DNA from: Aselliscus stoliczkanus
Lineage: Eukaryota > Chordata > Mammalia > Chiroptera > Hipposideridae
Assembly (NCBI GenBank): GCA_033961575.1
Contig: CM066729.1
Span: 95,421,001-95,485,000, forward strand
Direction: 5' to 3'
Length of the DNA stretch: 64,000 nucleotides
Program-made: the position numbers and the translations under genes
Part shown: positions 1 through 11,637 of the stretch, one piece after another
Layout: each line of letters starts with the position of its first letter
Numbering within the stretch: the stretch's first letter is position 1
Notes under the pieces: generated by a model
Told to the model about the DNA's origin: nothing
The model's input: the letters and a program-made list of their open reading frames with translations, nothing else
Database searches by the model: none

Positions 1-736
1 CACTCTGGTACAGTGATCAGGTTCTTCCAGGATCTCTGAGGTAAGAGAGAATAATGGTGAGCATTTCTTGTTTAGGACAAGAGCAAGAAGAGGGGCTCAG
101 AGCTGAGAGTGACATCAAAACTGACAATGTTGAATTTGGCCCTAGCCATTTAATCCTAGAGCACAGTGAAAGTTAAAGAAATCCCCCCACCCTTTGTGTT
201 CCAGGAAACAGCTTACTTCAGAGAAGTACCCTTCCCCACTGACTTAGATGCCCCCCATCCCCTTTGTTCAACTAAGGCAAGGCCAGACAGACTCTCCAAT
301 TTCCTTTCTTTGCCTTAATGATTAACTGAATGGTGTGTGTCCCTATTGATCAATCAGAACAAAATGCTGGTTAACTGAACTTGTTAAGTTTCTCTCCTTC
401 CCTTAGGTGCTTGAATGTGGACCCACCTTCAGCCTGAGCCAGCATACACAACCCCTGTTTAAGAGCTCCTGTTGAGAACAGGAAGGCCTCGAAGTAAAAC
501 CTTCTCTGACCTACTGTCCCATCAGGCCACCTTTTATCCCATCTCCCTGTACCTGGTTCTTTCCAGTTTTGTTTAGTCCTCCTTAGAGAGGAAAAGCCTT
601 TTTCTGCTTAACTTTTGAGACACTTGTAGATCTCCAGTCAAAGGTCCTTCTATTGCAATGGCCCCTTTTCCCCAAACTTACCACTTATCTGTTTTTAGGC
701 CAAATTAAATGTCTAGACATTCCTTCCCCCAATTAA
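1..736. other. Unplaced non-coding DNA, possible LTR remnant at about 340-560
   Basis: No open frame of note. The stretch 340-560 has an LTR-like flavour: a CAATCAGAAC box-like motif near 350, a compact segment around 455-480 (CCCCTGTTTAAGAGCTCCTG), then AAGTAAAACCTTCTCTGACC. This resembles the promoter to poly(A)-signal part of a class I retroviral LTR, but I see no matching partner LTR, no flanking duplication and no family I can name. Treat it as an unproven guess; the remainder of the interval shows nothing recognisable. Confidence 0.2.
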
Positions 737-738
737 TT

Positions 739-809
<71 letters not shown>

Positions 810-858
810 CTCTCTCTCTCCCCTCTCTATCCTCTCTCTCTCACTCTGTCACACACAC

Positions 859-897
<39 letters not shown>
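737..897. repeat. Compound microsatellite (TTTC)n-(TC)n-(CA)n
   Basis: About 18 uninterrupted TTTC units run from 737 to 808. They pass into TC-rich sequence (809-845) and then a CA tract with one interruption (850-897). The purity of the TTTC and CA blocks suggests they are still length-polymorphic. The phenylalanine/serine/leucine-rich and threonine/histidine-rich open frame across it is an artefact of the repeat. Confidence 0.95.
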
Positions 898-3614
898 TGT
901 TGTGAATGGGCAAGTTACAAGTAGTTACCACTGAATAGTGAATTCTTCTCTCTCTGAATTCTTCTCTCTCTGAATTTTTGAAGTGAGCCCATTGACCCTT
1001 GATGTTCTCCCAAATTTCTGGGCATTCTGAAACCCCTTATTGAGATCTCTGTTTTCTATAGATGTGTGTGTTTCAAAACCCATTGGAAAAGCCAATCAGT
1101 TTAACGCAGAAGAAAAACAAGCTTAGAAACACAAGCAACTCTTATTTTAATTGTTTCTTTCCCCTCTCAGTAAACAGAGCATGATTTGCCATAAAAACAT
1201 CAATCTGCTATTTGGCTGAATAGGTTCTGAGGATTTTAGATAGAATAAATAATGATTATGCTCTCCTGGTACTATTTTGGTGTTTGTTTTCTTTTTCTTA
1301 TGGGAGAAGATTCATTCATGTGTTTTAAGTTAAAAATAGTATTTGTTTTTCTTAGCACTCATTGCTTGCCAGGGCCTATATAGACTTTCACGGTTTAAGC
1401 CTTTTCAAATTAAATTTGAAGGACCACTATTCTTCCTATCAGAGTAAAACACATTCTAAATCCCAATAAATCTGTTTCTTTAATATGCCACTTGATGTAT
1501 AATAGTGCAAACAAAAACACATAATGGGTTCCTCTTGAGAAAGGAATATGTATTTACTCCTGATGAAAGATCTCTTGATAATTCAGTTTTGGCTGCACCA
1601 TTTGATTTATATCATCTTCGCACATTAATTTGTTTTTCATTTTTTTTCCTGCCTTCTAAGGTTTTCTCATTTCAGTGACATATACGTGACAGATGAGGTT
1701 GATGAACTACAGAAGGAAAGATTCTAATTCAGAGAAAAAGCTTAAATTATTCTGTAGTCCCATAGACTACATGCAAGAATCTGAGAAGTCTGGGTTTCCA
1801 AGAGCTTCATCACAGCATTTCAGAAATAAGAGACGAAATCAACAGCAAAGATACTCCCATCAAAACAGAGTGTATTTCTTTAGTCAATACTGAATGGCTC
1901 CCAGGAGTTTATTTTTTTTTTCAAAGCCTTTAACTGATTCAATCTCATACTTGAGAAGGGATAGCAAAGTTATAGGAGTTCTATAAAATCCATCTTTTAT
2001 TATAGATCTTAATTTCAAAAGTGTATTCTTTCTATGAACTTTATATTTGTTTAGGAAAAAATAAATGACTTGTTTAACTATCTTCCATTAAAGAAGGAAG
2101 CAGTGTAGATGGCAATGCCTCCAAGGTGAAATTCACCATTTTAAAAAACAATACGCAAACCCTTTTGAAGTTCAGTCTGTGCATCTTCCAATGGGAGCAC
2201 AACTACATCAGCCCTATTGTTTTCTGGCACTGGAGTGAGATGCTACTTATTGGAGCATTTTTCTTTATTCTGTCTCAATAATGTAAAAACATGTTTTGGT
2301 AATCTTTATCCTCTACGGTTATATTGCATAAATATATTTCATGTGTCTTTTCAAGTCCCACTTTTAATTTCCACCTATACCCCTTGCAAAGGTGACTGAT
2401 TTGAGGGTTCTAGTCTAGCTAGAATGCTATCATCTCAGCACTGCCTCCTGTGGCAAGTAGGGGTCACTGTGTGTCAGTTCCCTTATCTATAAAATGGAAA
2501 TCCGGTGGAGATGCAAAAGGAGTATATCTTTAAAGCATCAAATGCTGGGGATCGATTGGTTAGTTGATTGTCTGATTCATATTTCCAAACTTGGTACTTG
2601 GTTGAGAATGATGTGTTGTATTTATTTACAAAAAAAAATTATTCATTTTCCCACAAAGCACCTACACATGTTGCACTTTTGCTCTTAGTCTGAATTGTTC
2701 TAGAAACATCTAACATAAATCTGTACCCACTGGATGCTAAAATGTCCCAGTCCTGTTTCTGGAGTGATTTTGGCTCATAAAAATAGTCAACCAAGGGCAA
2801 TTTATTATTTTTTTAAATACATGTTTCCTTATGCTTTCACATGCATATACTCCAAGTTAACTTCATCTTATTAAAGTACTTTTAGGAAGTAAGTCCTTCA
2901 GGCATAGATAGGAATAGGAAAACTTATTAGCTAGTAAATTCCTTAGGAATAAATCAGTTTAATTTGTTACTTAACATCCCTGAGCAAGCTCTGTGTTCAG
3001 AGCTCTGGGCTGGACACTTTTAGCTTCAATTTAAAGATCTTTAAAATGCAACTTTAAAGCAAGATATGGCAAAGAATTATCCTGTCAAATGGCGAGCATC
3101 CCCTCAGCTCCAGTGTGGATGTCTCCCTCAAGGAGAAGTCACTTGGTTGCTGCAGCTTACAAGTGGGAGATTCCCACTTGTTACATGTGACAGCATGTAA
3201 CATCTTCAAAATATGTGCTTGTAGATGGAGCTGATCATTTAGTTCTTACAATTTAATTTCCTCATGGACCCATGTTTCCAGAGCTGTAACATAAGTACTT
3301 TAAGCTACAGCATTCCCTAGCACCCACCCACACTACTGACTTATTTAGATGTGTTCAATGAAACTGTATGTGAGGAGATTTCTTAAGAAGCTCCCTGCCT
3401 TTTATGTTATTTTATTTTATTATTTTTTATTTTTTTTGTCACCAAGAACTGATATATTTCTTCCTGACAAATGGCCGATTAATTAACAATGATCAGTGTG
3501 GATTTTGGAAAAAGCTATTTGCAAATACTGTTTAAGTTTTATGCATCCATTGTGTAATAAAGTATTTCAATAAAGGCCACCCTCCCCATCCCGTGTTTTA
3601 CTAGTATTTCGTGT
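898..3614. other. AT-rich intergenic or intronic DNA, nothing recognised
   Basis: About 2.7 kb without a recognisable gene, pseudogene or repeat family. The small open frames (for example 1693-1893 and 2494-2688) have no recognisable domain and low-complexity composition, and match nothing I know. A TTTTATT-rich patch lies at 3400-3440. Old decayed repeats below my recognition limit are likely. Confidence 0.6.
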
Positions 3615-3615
3615 G

Positions 3616-3716
3616 TTTTTTTTAGGGCAGTGTCACTGGCCCTCATATGTGGGACCGAACCGGGGCCACTGGCTTCCCAAGCCAGCGCTTAACCACCGCG
3701 CCACTCAGCCGGCCCG
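3616..3716 (-). mobile_element. Short tRNA-derived SINE (head-only form)
   Basis: Read on the minus strand, it begins GGGCCGGCTGAGTGGCGCGG, followed by GTTAAGCGCTGGCTTGG and a B-box-like GGTTCGGTCCC. It ends in GGCCAGTGACACTGCCC followed by an A-tail (poly-T on the plus strand at 3616-3624). This is a tRNA-like pol III promoter module, mobilised by L1. It is about 100 bp long and lacks the long body seen in the copies at 5030-5438 and 22164-22618. It is nearly identical to the copy at 37209-37307. Flanking T-runs blur the target-site duplication. Confidence 0.85.
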
Positions 3717-3750
3717 GTGATTTTTTTTTTTAAAGAAAAATCTACACAGT

Positions 3751-3830
3751 ATTTTGTCATGTATAATATGCACTTTTTTGCCCAAATTTGTGAGGAAAAA
3801 ATAAAGATGCACATTATACATGGGTAGTAC
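3751..3830. mobile_element. Small inverted-repeat element (MITE-like)
   Basis: CATGTATAATATGCA at 3758-3772 is repeated in inverted orientation as TGCACATTATACATG at 3808-3822. The arms are 15 bases with one mismatch, and the spacer is 35 bases and AT-rich (CACTTTTTTGCCC and its continuation). The similarity extends weakly outwards. This is the architecture of a tiny non-autonomous DNA transposon or of one transposon end. I cannot name the family. A related half-site, TGCGCACATTAT, occurs at 4665-4676, so 3758-4676 could instead be one longer degraded element. Confidence 0.45.
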
Positions 3831-4399
3831 ATTCCATATCTGTACAAATATTTTTAATTCTTTTATTTATGCCTATGAGTTAAAAGTGTAACTCTAGAAA
3901 TCAATGACTATATCTGTATGCAAAATAATACCCTGGAATATGATAATGGGTAATGTGGAACTTACCATAAACTTGCAACCACAAAGAGTTCTTGGCCTTC
4001 TATGAAGAGTAAATATCGTAAATTTGTTACCATTACATAAAATTTCTTGTACTTTATATCTTTTCTTGTGTTTTATAATTATTTGTTACATAAAATTTCT
4101 TGTACCATAATGTGTTAAAGCATAAATGCTACAATTCCTTTGTAATACAAAAAACAAGTAACTAAATGTAAACAAATAAAAATTTGAATTAAAAAATTAA
4201 AATGAAATATTTTTTCCTTGAAACTTAGGGCTAAAAATGTGCATTCCCATGATACACAGCAAAATATAGTATTTATGTGTCCTGATTACCAATGTTATTT
4301 TTTTAAAGAAGTGTGATAATATAAACAAATTGACTAAGATAGAATAATATAGCCATTGTATGAATGTTAGGTTGTATTCATATGTATTCATTAATACCT
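3831..4399. other. AT-rich non-coding DNA with a 20-bp direct repeat
   Basis: Nothing gene-like. The 20-mer TTACATAAAATTTCTTGTAC occurs exactly twice in direct orientation, at 4033-4052 and 4086-4105. This is probably a local tandem duplication that has since diverged between the copies. The interval may be internal sequence of the inverted-repeat element starting at 3751. Confidence 0.5.
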
Positions 4400-4570
4400 G
4401 TGACAGACTTAGCATATTCATCTTATGGAGCAAAAAACATGGCTTAGAGAATAGAACTTGCCCAAGTCACACAGCCAGTCACTTGCAGCACTGGGATTCT
4501 GACCCAGTCATCCTAATTCCAAAGACTTTTCTTGCTCTTTGTCCTATGTCCCAATTCTGTGTACATGTAG
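4400..4570 (+). mobile_element. MIR SINE fragment
   Basis: The series AGAACTTGCCCAAGTCACAC, AGCCAGTCACTTGCAGCACT, GGGATTCTGACCCAGTC and ATTCCAAAGAC follows the MIR core and 3' part in order (established family: tRNA-derived, spread before the placental radiation). It is heavily diverged and 5' truncated. Confidence 0.65.
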
Positions 4571-4780
4571 TGTGTAACACAGTTTCTGGCACAAAGATGT
4601 CCCCCCAAAATTTTTTGCAGAGAGATGAATGAATAGTAAGTACTTGATAAATCAATATCAAAAATGCGCACATTATCTCTATATTATAGTGTACGTCTTT
4701 ATATTTTTACAAAACAAAGGCAAATACTCAGACCTCACACATACCTGTGCTACTGGGGAAACATTTATTTAGAATATTCA

Positions 4781-4908
4781 AGGGCTGGCCAAGTGGCTCA
4801 GTTGGTTAAGAGCTTGTATCAAGAGCATGAGCTGAGCTCTGAGCAACAGCAGTTCGATGAGGGCCAGTGACACTACCCTCAAAAAAATAAAAAATTAAAA
4901 AGAAGATA
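4781..4908 (+). mobile_element. Short tRNA-derived SINE (head-only form) with target-site duplication
   Basis: It starts GGGCTGGCCAAGTGGCTCAG and carries a B-box-like AGTTCGATGAG. It ends in GGGCCAGTGACACTACCCTC followed directly by an A-rich tail. It is flanked by an exact 11-base target-site duplication, TAGAATATTCA, at 4770-4780 and 4909-4919. Its last non-A bases (CCCTC) coincide with the head-body junction of the long composite SINEs. It is more diverged in the anticodon-stem region than the copies at 3616 and 37209. Confidence 0.85.
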
Positions 4909-5029
4909 TAGAATATTCACAGAATAATAGAAATTGCAGAAGTGGGGCTTGCTGTTGTCCATTGCATGTTGGCTGAATTAAATATCAGACTTGGAAGAGA
5001 GACATCAGCTCGTAGGCTATGGGATTTTT

Positions 5030-5438
5030 TTTAAAAAGATTTTTATTGGGGAATTGGGGGAGGGGAACATACAAGTTGCTGTCCTTTTGTTCTTCAGTCT
5101 AGTTGTGGAGGACATTGCTTCACTGACCCACGTTGGTATTATCATTGGGCTCTTCTCGGGTGAGGCAGATTGGTTGCTGGCCTCTGGACAGCCGCTCACA
5201 GAGGCTCTTGGAAGCTCATACTGGCTGCTGGCCACTCACTGTAGCCTATGGCAGCCCACTGCAGCAGGGGCTGCAGCTATGCCATCCTGGGACTCATAGC
5301 AGCCCAGCTCCAGGTGGAGCTGTTGTTCACCATCTTAGCTGTAGAGGGCAATGTCACTGGCCCGCATATGTGGGATCCCGAACCTGGGCCGCTGGCATTC
5401 CAAGCCAGCTCTTAACCATTGCGCCACTCGGCCTGCCC
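5030..5438 (-). mobile_element. Long composite SINE (tRNA-like head, GC-rich body, VES-like tail)
   Basis: On the minus strand it reads from the tRNA-like head (GGGCAGGCCGAGTGGCGC near 5438; B-box-like GGTTCGGGATCCC) through the segment ACATATGCGGGCCAGTGAC. It then crosses a body rich in AGCAGCC/CTGGCC modules and a tail containing CCTCCACAACTAGACTGAAG and CCCCAATTCCCCAATAAAA, ending in A-rich sequence. Flanks AGGCTATGGGATTTTT (5014-5029) and AGGCTGTGGGATTTTT (5439-5454) form a 16-base target-site duplication with one change. It is the same family as 22164-22618. The open frames across it are non-coding. Confidence 0.85.
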
Positions 5439-5454
5439 AGGCTGTGGGATTTTT

Positions 5455-7984
5455 AAACTGTATGGTCATAAAGCCCCAACTCTTTCCCTGTCACGATGAG
5501 GGGTCCACGCCTTGTGGTTGCAACTATTAGGGGTATTGGCCAATGACATCACCTTCAACCTGAGCTGTCTTGGTTAAAGGAATACCAGCTCTTTCCAGAC
5601 TTAATCATGAGGTTATAGTCCATATCTACTGCTACAGCAAATACAATGTGGTTGATAGTGGTCAATTCACCACCTGGGCACTGTGCTAGTATGATTCACC
5701 TTAAGTACTTGTATTGCAAATTTTTGTGAAATTTGCAAGAGACTAACATGCACAAAATCAGTTTGAATAAGTTTTCTCTTACTTTTATTTATGTTTTTGT
5801 TTCTAATTATTTTATATATGTTCATAAAATTTCCATTGGTGCCATATCTCCTTGGTATTATCTGTTTAATCCATCATTGAGTTCATTCTCCTTGTTCTGT
5901 CTTCTTTTTCTCGTATGGGGAGAATATATAAACTTTCAAAGAAAAATAAAAGATGATTCACGAATGAAAATTGCAGTAACAATGGTTACAATGATAAGAC
6001 AGAATTAGTATGAGAATTACTTCTGCTTAGTACTTTATTTTTATTTTTGCCAAAGAAGTCCTGATTTATTAAGGAAAGAGAAGGAGTGAAGAATTAACCT
6101 ACCTGGTATGAAAAGTCGTCAGGGAAACTTCCTTGTTTCTCAAATACTCCCTTTTCTATTGATTACATTTTGAAAAATCCTGCAGTAAAAGATTGCACTG
6201 TTTAATTAAAGACTTAAAATGACAGTTCTCCTGGGAGGGCTTACACTGAGTAACTAAACTATCAATCCCTTTTGTGTGAATACACTTCTGAAGAGTTAAA
6301 AGGAAGGGGATTTAGAGGGGGCCAGTAGCAAAGAGAGCCTCTATAGTATTACTGAATAATGGAATGATGAGGGTAGCCACTCAATAAGAAAATGTAGTTG
6401 ATGTCATTAAGGCCACATTTATCTCTTCAGCTTTTTTTTTTCTTTTTTATGCCTAATGATTCCCTAACCTATGCCTTATCAAGGCAGTTGCATATGCTAT
6501 TATTAAAGTTAACTCTATGTATGCCCACATCTATAAAATTGAAAAATTCAGTTATATTCTCAATATATTTGGGTATTTAGAAATGTGACTAATCAACTAC
6601 ACTTCTTTTTATCTTATTTCCAGATGGAGTTATAATCCCAGATGAAATTCCAGGATCACCCTGAGCATTTCAGTTTAATCTACTTAACAAAAGAATAAAC
6701 ATGAATAACATTTTTTCCCCAAACTGAATATTATGGACAAATCTATGGATCCATCTCATTCAGCTAAGGTTATATACATATGATTTTAGTTCTATTGTGT
6801 ACCCCAGGGGAATATAGAGGCAGCATTTAAATTTACTTATATTCTATTTCATTCAATGGAGTCAATAAGGGATATTGTATATATTACTTTAAATAATTTG
6901 TTGAATTTGTTGCCTTTTCTAACTTGGCTTTGGGCTATCTTGTATTTCTTTTTCTTTTTTTTTTTTAAAGGCAAGAGTATATTGATCATTTGCTTTGATG
7001 TCACAAAGTCCACTCATAATTATCTGGGCCATACCTAGAAATTGTGGCCTATTTTAGGAAATCCAATGATGAGGAATGTAGCTAAGGCTCTGCAAGGGAC
7101 TAAACCTAAGAGCCTCCAAACCAAGGCAATGATGAGAACCCCAACTTACCTGGATCATCTCTCCCTTCTTCTCTTTGGGTATGGCCTTTTAATTCTTCCC
7201 TCTGCACTGATTCTTCTGCAGCTAGACTTCCTGCTTGCTCAACAAAGCTGATAGGTAAACATGATAGTCCCAGTTCTAATGTTACATGTTTCTCAGAGTC
7301 CAGCACCCAGAGCCAACTGGAATCGCTTCCAATTTTAAATTTTTGAGACAGTGAATTTGGCCTAACTTGGGAAAGATATGCATTTAAAATCCCATTTTAT
7401 TAACATCATTCAAGCCATTTTTGAATCATTGAGACGTTTTCTAGGTTACTTCATCTTCATCTGTCTAAATATTTTGAAATATAAAATAATGTCTTGGTAT
7501 ATAATGGAATTCCTAGATATTTTATCCTAAGCCATAAGTAGTCAGTCTGATACTATTGGGATCATTGGTATTTGTTTCATATCTACAGGCATATATTACA
7601 GTCTCCTCAAAATAAATACGTACTGCATGGATTTTTAAAAGTTACCTTTAATTGCTTATTTGTCATAGCACCCAACCTATGAAATCGCGAGGTAAACTCT
7701 CAAAATTAAATATACAATTTTTTTGTGGCAGCTGTGATATTTTTACTAGATTCAGTTAGATATCTTTAGTGTGAAAAGAGAATACTTAAAAAAAAACAAA
7801 AAACATAACACAACTTTTCTCCCCATACCATAAGATTTATCCCAGTTACCACTTCTTTGTGAAGACAACCCTTACAATTTCCCCTGCACAGTCCCCTAGC
7901 ACAGCAGAGAAGACCCACCTCCCTGTTCCCATAGCACATGAAACATGCTACAGCTGCACTATTAATGTTTTGCAGCTGTTTAAT
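5455..7984. other. AT-rich non-coding DNA, nothing recognised
   Basis: About 2.5 kb of AT-rich sequence with short T-runs (for example 6430-6445 and 6945-6966). I see no gene, pseudogene or repeat that I can name. The open frames are all under 100 codons and show no family resemblance. Confidence 0.6.
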
Positions 7985-8105
7985 TTTCTTTCTTGGATTA
8001 GGCAGTTGGCTTTGATAGGGCAGGAATTGTGTCTTGTTCATTTTGTATCCTCAGTGCCTACTTACCACATTGATAAGCACACAGCAGGCATATAATAAAA
8101 GTCAC
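7985..8105 (+). mobile_element. L2 LINE 3' end fragment
   Basis: The phrase order GGCAGGAATTGTGTCTTGTT, TTTTGTATCCTCAGTGCCTA, then CACACAGCAGGCATATAATA follows the L2 3' UTR (established ancient mammalian LINE). It is diverged and only the 3' end is present. Confidence 0.6.
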
Positions 8106-9089
8106 GGATCACCGACAAGTAGCTATGTGTAGCACAAATGGCAATGATATCATGGTGCCCCATGGCCAAATGAGGCTCATTCTAATTCTCTAGTTATAAA
8201 TTTATCCAGAAACAACTCACTGTCTTGGATTGAACCTTTGTTATACATTTATCTTTTCATGTATTATGGAGGACTCACAAGAATAGTTTTACATAAAACA
8301 GTATAAAAAAACCCATGTTTTGTATATGAGAACTATGTGAAAATTTGTGTGACACCTGCGATATTGACATGTGGCTTAGACTCCTCTATTATCATCTTTG
8401 GAATAAAGGGAAGTGAGGAGTTCACTACTTGGTTCCAGAAATGCTAGCATAAAACCACATTGTTTTTGACCCAAGTTTCTTATGATAACCTATGTGGTAT
8501 TTTTAGAAATCACCTTATAATTTTCTTAAGTTATAATGACAAGTCAGAACATTTTAATGGAGAGTGAGCATAAAAAAAAGTGAAGTAGCATAGTGTCACA
8601 TTTTAAGTCACAAACTTAACAAATGTAAATTGCTGTCTATACTCCAGTTAACAATTTATTTCTGTCTTTCTCAATATCTTTTTGGTACATATTCAGACTT
8701 ACAGCTTTTTCTCCATCCCCCTCTCTTACTCCTCTTTCTGGATGACATTTGAGCAACTTGAGAGCATACATAAATGTTCCATTTATCCTTATCTGCTGGC
8801 TCCTGGGTATCGCCAGTTGAGGTGTAGATCTTGCCTAGGATTAGTCCTTGATTTCTATCCTTGTTGTATCTTCTGTGAGGTGTCTTAATGTCATCTCTCT
8901 CTGCAGGAGAAAATTCCTGGGATGATGGCCATCTCCTTCTGTTACCCAGGACACACACCTTAGTTAATGCTGGCAAGGATTTCTGACACTGATATCAAAG
9001 TCTCTGACTTTGCATAATCCACCACACTCCTCATAAGATAAAAGTCGATGCTAGAGAGCTTCCTTTGTTTCTCTCTGCACTGCGGAAGA
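8106..9089. other. Non-coding DNA, possibly the 5' part of an MLT1 LTR near its end
   Basis: No gene recognised. Overlapping open frames on both strands at 8671-9214 are of similar length and share no known domain. The right end (roughly 8800-9089) leads into a recognisable MLT1 LTR end and may be its diverged 5' portion. Confidence 0.45.
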
Positions 9090-9268
9090 CACAATGAGAA
9101 TGTGGTAGTCTGAATGCCAAGAAGAAGGCTCTCACCACAACCTGACCATGCTGACACCCCAATCTCAGACTTCCAGCCTCCAGAATTGTGAGAAAATAAA
9201 ATTTTGTTGTTCAAGGCACCCAGTCGAAGGTGTTTTGTTATGGCAGCCTGAGCTAAGACACATTATAT
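9090..9268 (+). mobile_element. MLT1 (ERVL-MaLR) LTR, 3' part
   Basis: The ordered motifs TCTCAGACTTCCAGCCTCCA, GAATTGTGAGAAAATAAAAT, TTTTGTTGTTCAAGGCACCC, AGTC and GTTTTGTTATGGCAGCCTGA are the signature of the MLT1 3' LTR end. The AATAAA poly(A) signal sits in its expected place. It is an ancient eutherian element and regulatory potential is unknown. Confidence 0.8.
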
Positions 9269-10309
9269 CCTTCTTCTTCCTACTGCATGGCTTAATCTTA
9301 ATAAGTGTTTTGGGGGGACCAAATGCAATTTACCAAGAAGGCAAAATATGCTAGGGGTATTATAAAGTATATTGCTCTTATGGATAATGGAATACAAGGC
9401 AAATCTTAAATGCTGACTAAATCATGAGAAATCAAGTATATATTAGTTTTCAAACTGTGGGCTACAACCCGTTAATAGACTGTGAAAACAATTAAGCATA
9501 TTGTGGAGAACCCTTTCTGTAATGATTTAGAATAGAACAAAATAAAGTAGAATACCTCAGAGTTGGCTTTGTGAAACTTTTTATCATTTAGTTGTGTGCA
9601 TGAGCACATTGCTTCATGTGTTTGCATACCTAATAATAAAAAATACACTTCTTGGCACCTTAACAATTAGAGCTATATCCAGCATGCTCAATGAGTCCAG
9701 GAGATAAGTAAATCCTCTCATGTTAAGTCTTCATTGCCTTCAACAAAGAGCCATTGGCAACAATGCCTTCTGAAAGGGACCGTGATGGTCTTGGTGACCA
9801 TTGTGGGATTTTGTCCTCCCAGTCTGTGCCCAGCATCCCCATACACACATTGGATTGGTCTGTATTAGATTTCAAAATTGATGGTGATGTCTATATAACA
9901 ACTTTTTTCTTTGTTTCTTTCTTTCTCGTTGTTTTCAAATTAGTATTAATTGGTATTTTATACATTTCCTTCAAATTTTATCACCTTTCTCCCAATGTAA
10001 TTCTGACTTTTTTTAATATCCACTGGACATTATTAAACTTCTCTGAGCATCACTTTGGAAAATAAGAGAGTTGGCCTTGATTTTATTTTATGGTCATTCT
10101 TGCCCTAAAATTCTATAATTATTTTGCTATTATTTTAGAGGATTGCCTCTAGGACAGTGTTTCTTAACCCTGAAATTTCACAATCAGCCTGGCAGGATCT
10201 GAGGATGTAGTCTCAGAGATTGGAAAGCTTTAAAACTTGTTGCCATAATTTTGTTTGTTTGTTTTATTAGCCTTGGGAACTCAGACATAATTTTTCTGAA
10301 TGAGTGGCT
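9269..10309. other. Non-coding DNA, possible hAT fragment at 10150-10240
   Basis: Nothing gene-like. The stretch starting ACAGTGTTTCTTAACCCTGA (10154) looks like one end of a hAT/Charlie non-autonomous element, but I could not find a convincing partner end. The open frame at 9754-10065 has no recognisable family. Confidence 0.4.
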
Positions 10310-11260
10310 TATGCAAGGGCTCAGAAAGTTCAAGTTGTTTAGCATGACAGGGGCATATTATGTTGTCTGTTGGGATACAGAATGAAGCAAGAGATATAAG
10401 CAGGGATTTGATCATGAACACTCTTGGAAGCCAAATTAAGAATTTTGAACTTTATTCTTAGATCAATATGTGTGTATGTAGAGTGGGGGTGGGTCATGGG
10501 GACATTTGTGGTAGAAGAATATAGAAAGAGTACATTCAAAAGGAGAGAGAGAGAGAGAAAAATAGGTTTTTGTTTTAGAAACACTGCCAAGATAGAGAAC
10601 AAGTTGGAGGTGACAAAAAACTGGACCTAGTCAGAAAGTATTTAATTTTATCAGAGTAAGAAATAATATTTGCTGGCATCATTGCATCAATGGACGGTTG
10701 GAAGGAGAGATATAGAAAATTCTGAGAGATATTTTGTGAATAGATTAGTCAGAACTTGATATTGGACTAAATTTTGGAGGTATGGAGGATGGCTTTGGCA
10801 TCTGACTTGTGCAATTAGGTGAAGTGATGAAAAGACCATCGTCTGAAAGTATGTTAGGAAATGGTAGAGTGGGAGGTAGGGAGAAAACAGAAAAAAATAC
10901 TTAACATGGAAAGTGAGAGAGAAAACTACCTAGACACATTCTAGTACTATCAGGCAGTGTGGAGGGCTTATTTGGAGCAGAACATTATGAATTTGTATTC
11001 TTTTTCTCCAGTAGCATTCAACAGCCAATAGAAGCTAAGTAGTTTTATTGATCCAGAATTGAGGTGAATGTAAAAGATAGACACAAGTTTGGAGGGCATT
11101 CTAGAGATATTGAAGAGCCATTAAAATGTTATTCAGTTGTTTTAAGTAGATCAATTGGGTTTTGTAATACACATAGGATCGATAGATATAGGAGAAGAAC
11201 GGAGATAGGTTTGGACAGAGGGAATTATTAAAGCACCATACAATGATAAGATTTTCTTAT
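10310..11260 (+). mobile_element. Ancient dispersed mammalian repeat, family uncertain
   Basis: Several blocks resemble, in the right order, a widely dispersed old eutherian repeat whose name I am not sure of. They are AGCAGGGATTTGATCATGAA, CCAAATTAAGAATTTTGAAC followed by TTTATTCTTAGA, GAGATATTTTGTGAATAG followed later by ATTTTGGAGGTA, and AGACACAAGTTTGGAGGGCA. The purine-rich GAGAGA tract at 10541-10558 lies inside it. A library search would settle identity and exact ends. Confidence 0.4.
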
Positions 11261-11402
11261 TACCAGATCTGGGGGCTGAAATGACCCTTTAGATTTGTTC
11301 CTCAGAGGCAATGAAACTTGGCTTTTATATTTCCAATGGGCTTGGGCTGCTACTCAGGAGGGAGATATGACTTTGGATGAGGCAGCTCTCTTTGGCTTAA
11401 GG

Positions 11403-11637
11403 CAGTGGTTCTCAAAGTATGGTTCCCAGAACAGCATTATGAGCACCACCTTGGTGCATGTCACAAAGATAGAATATCTGGTCCCTCCCCTGACTTACTA
11501 AATCAGACATCTAGGGGCACAACCATCTGCGCTTTAAACTCTCCCAGAGTTTCTATGAGACTGACATGCTGCCTACTGCGCTAAGGAGGCAGGTTCTCCC
11601 AGTGTTTCTAATACATGTTAAAGTTTGAGAACCACTG
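11403..11637 (+). mobile_element. MER5A-type hAT-Charlie DNA transposon
   Basis: The left end CAGTGGTTCTCAAAGTATGG and right end AAAGTTTGAGAACCACTG are inverted repeats of each other, as expected for MER5. Internal phrases match the family: CCCCTGACTTACTAAATCAG, CATCTAGGGG and ATACATGTTAAAG. It is non-autonomous and long inactive. It is about 235 bases, slightly longer than the usual form, with a purine/pyrimidine-rich insertion-like stretch around 11545-11600. Confidence 0.9.

Noticed and set aside
709..924. 71-codon frame rich in Phe, Ser, Leu and Thr-His
   Set aside because: Produced by the (TTTC)n and (CA)n microsatellite.
3616..3716. Possible genuine tRNA gene
   Set aside because: The A/B-box region is tRNA-like, but there is no full cloverleaf, it carries a 3' extension and A-tail, and near-identical copies occur elsewhere in the window: a SINE.
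4991..5456. Overlapping 102- and 107-codon open frames
   Set aside because: They lie within the long composite SINE and its duplication; non-coding.
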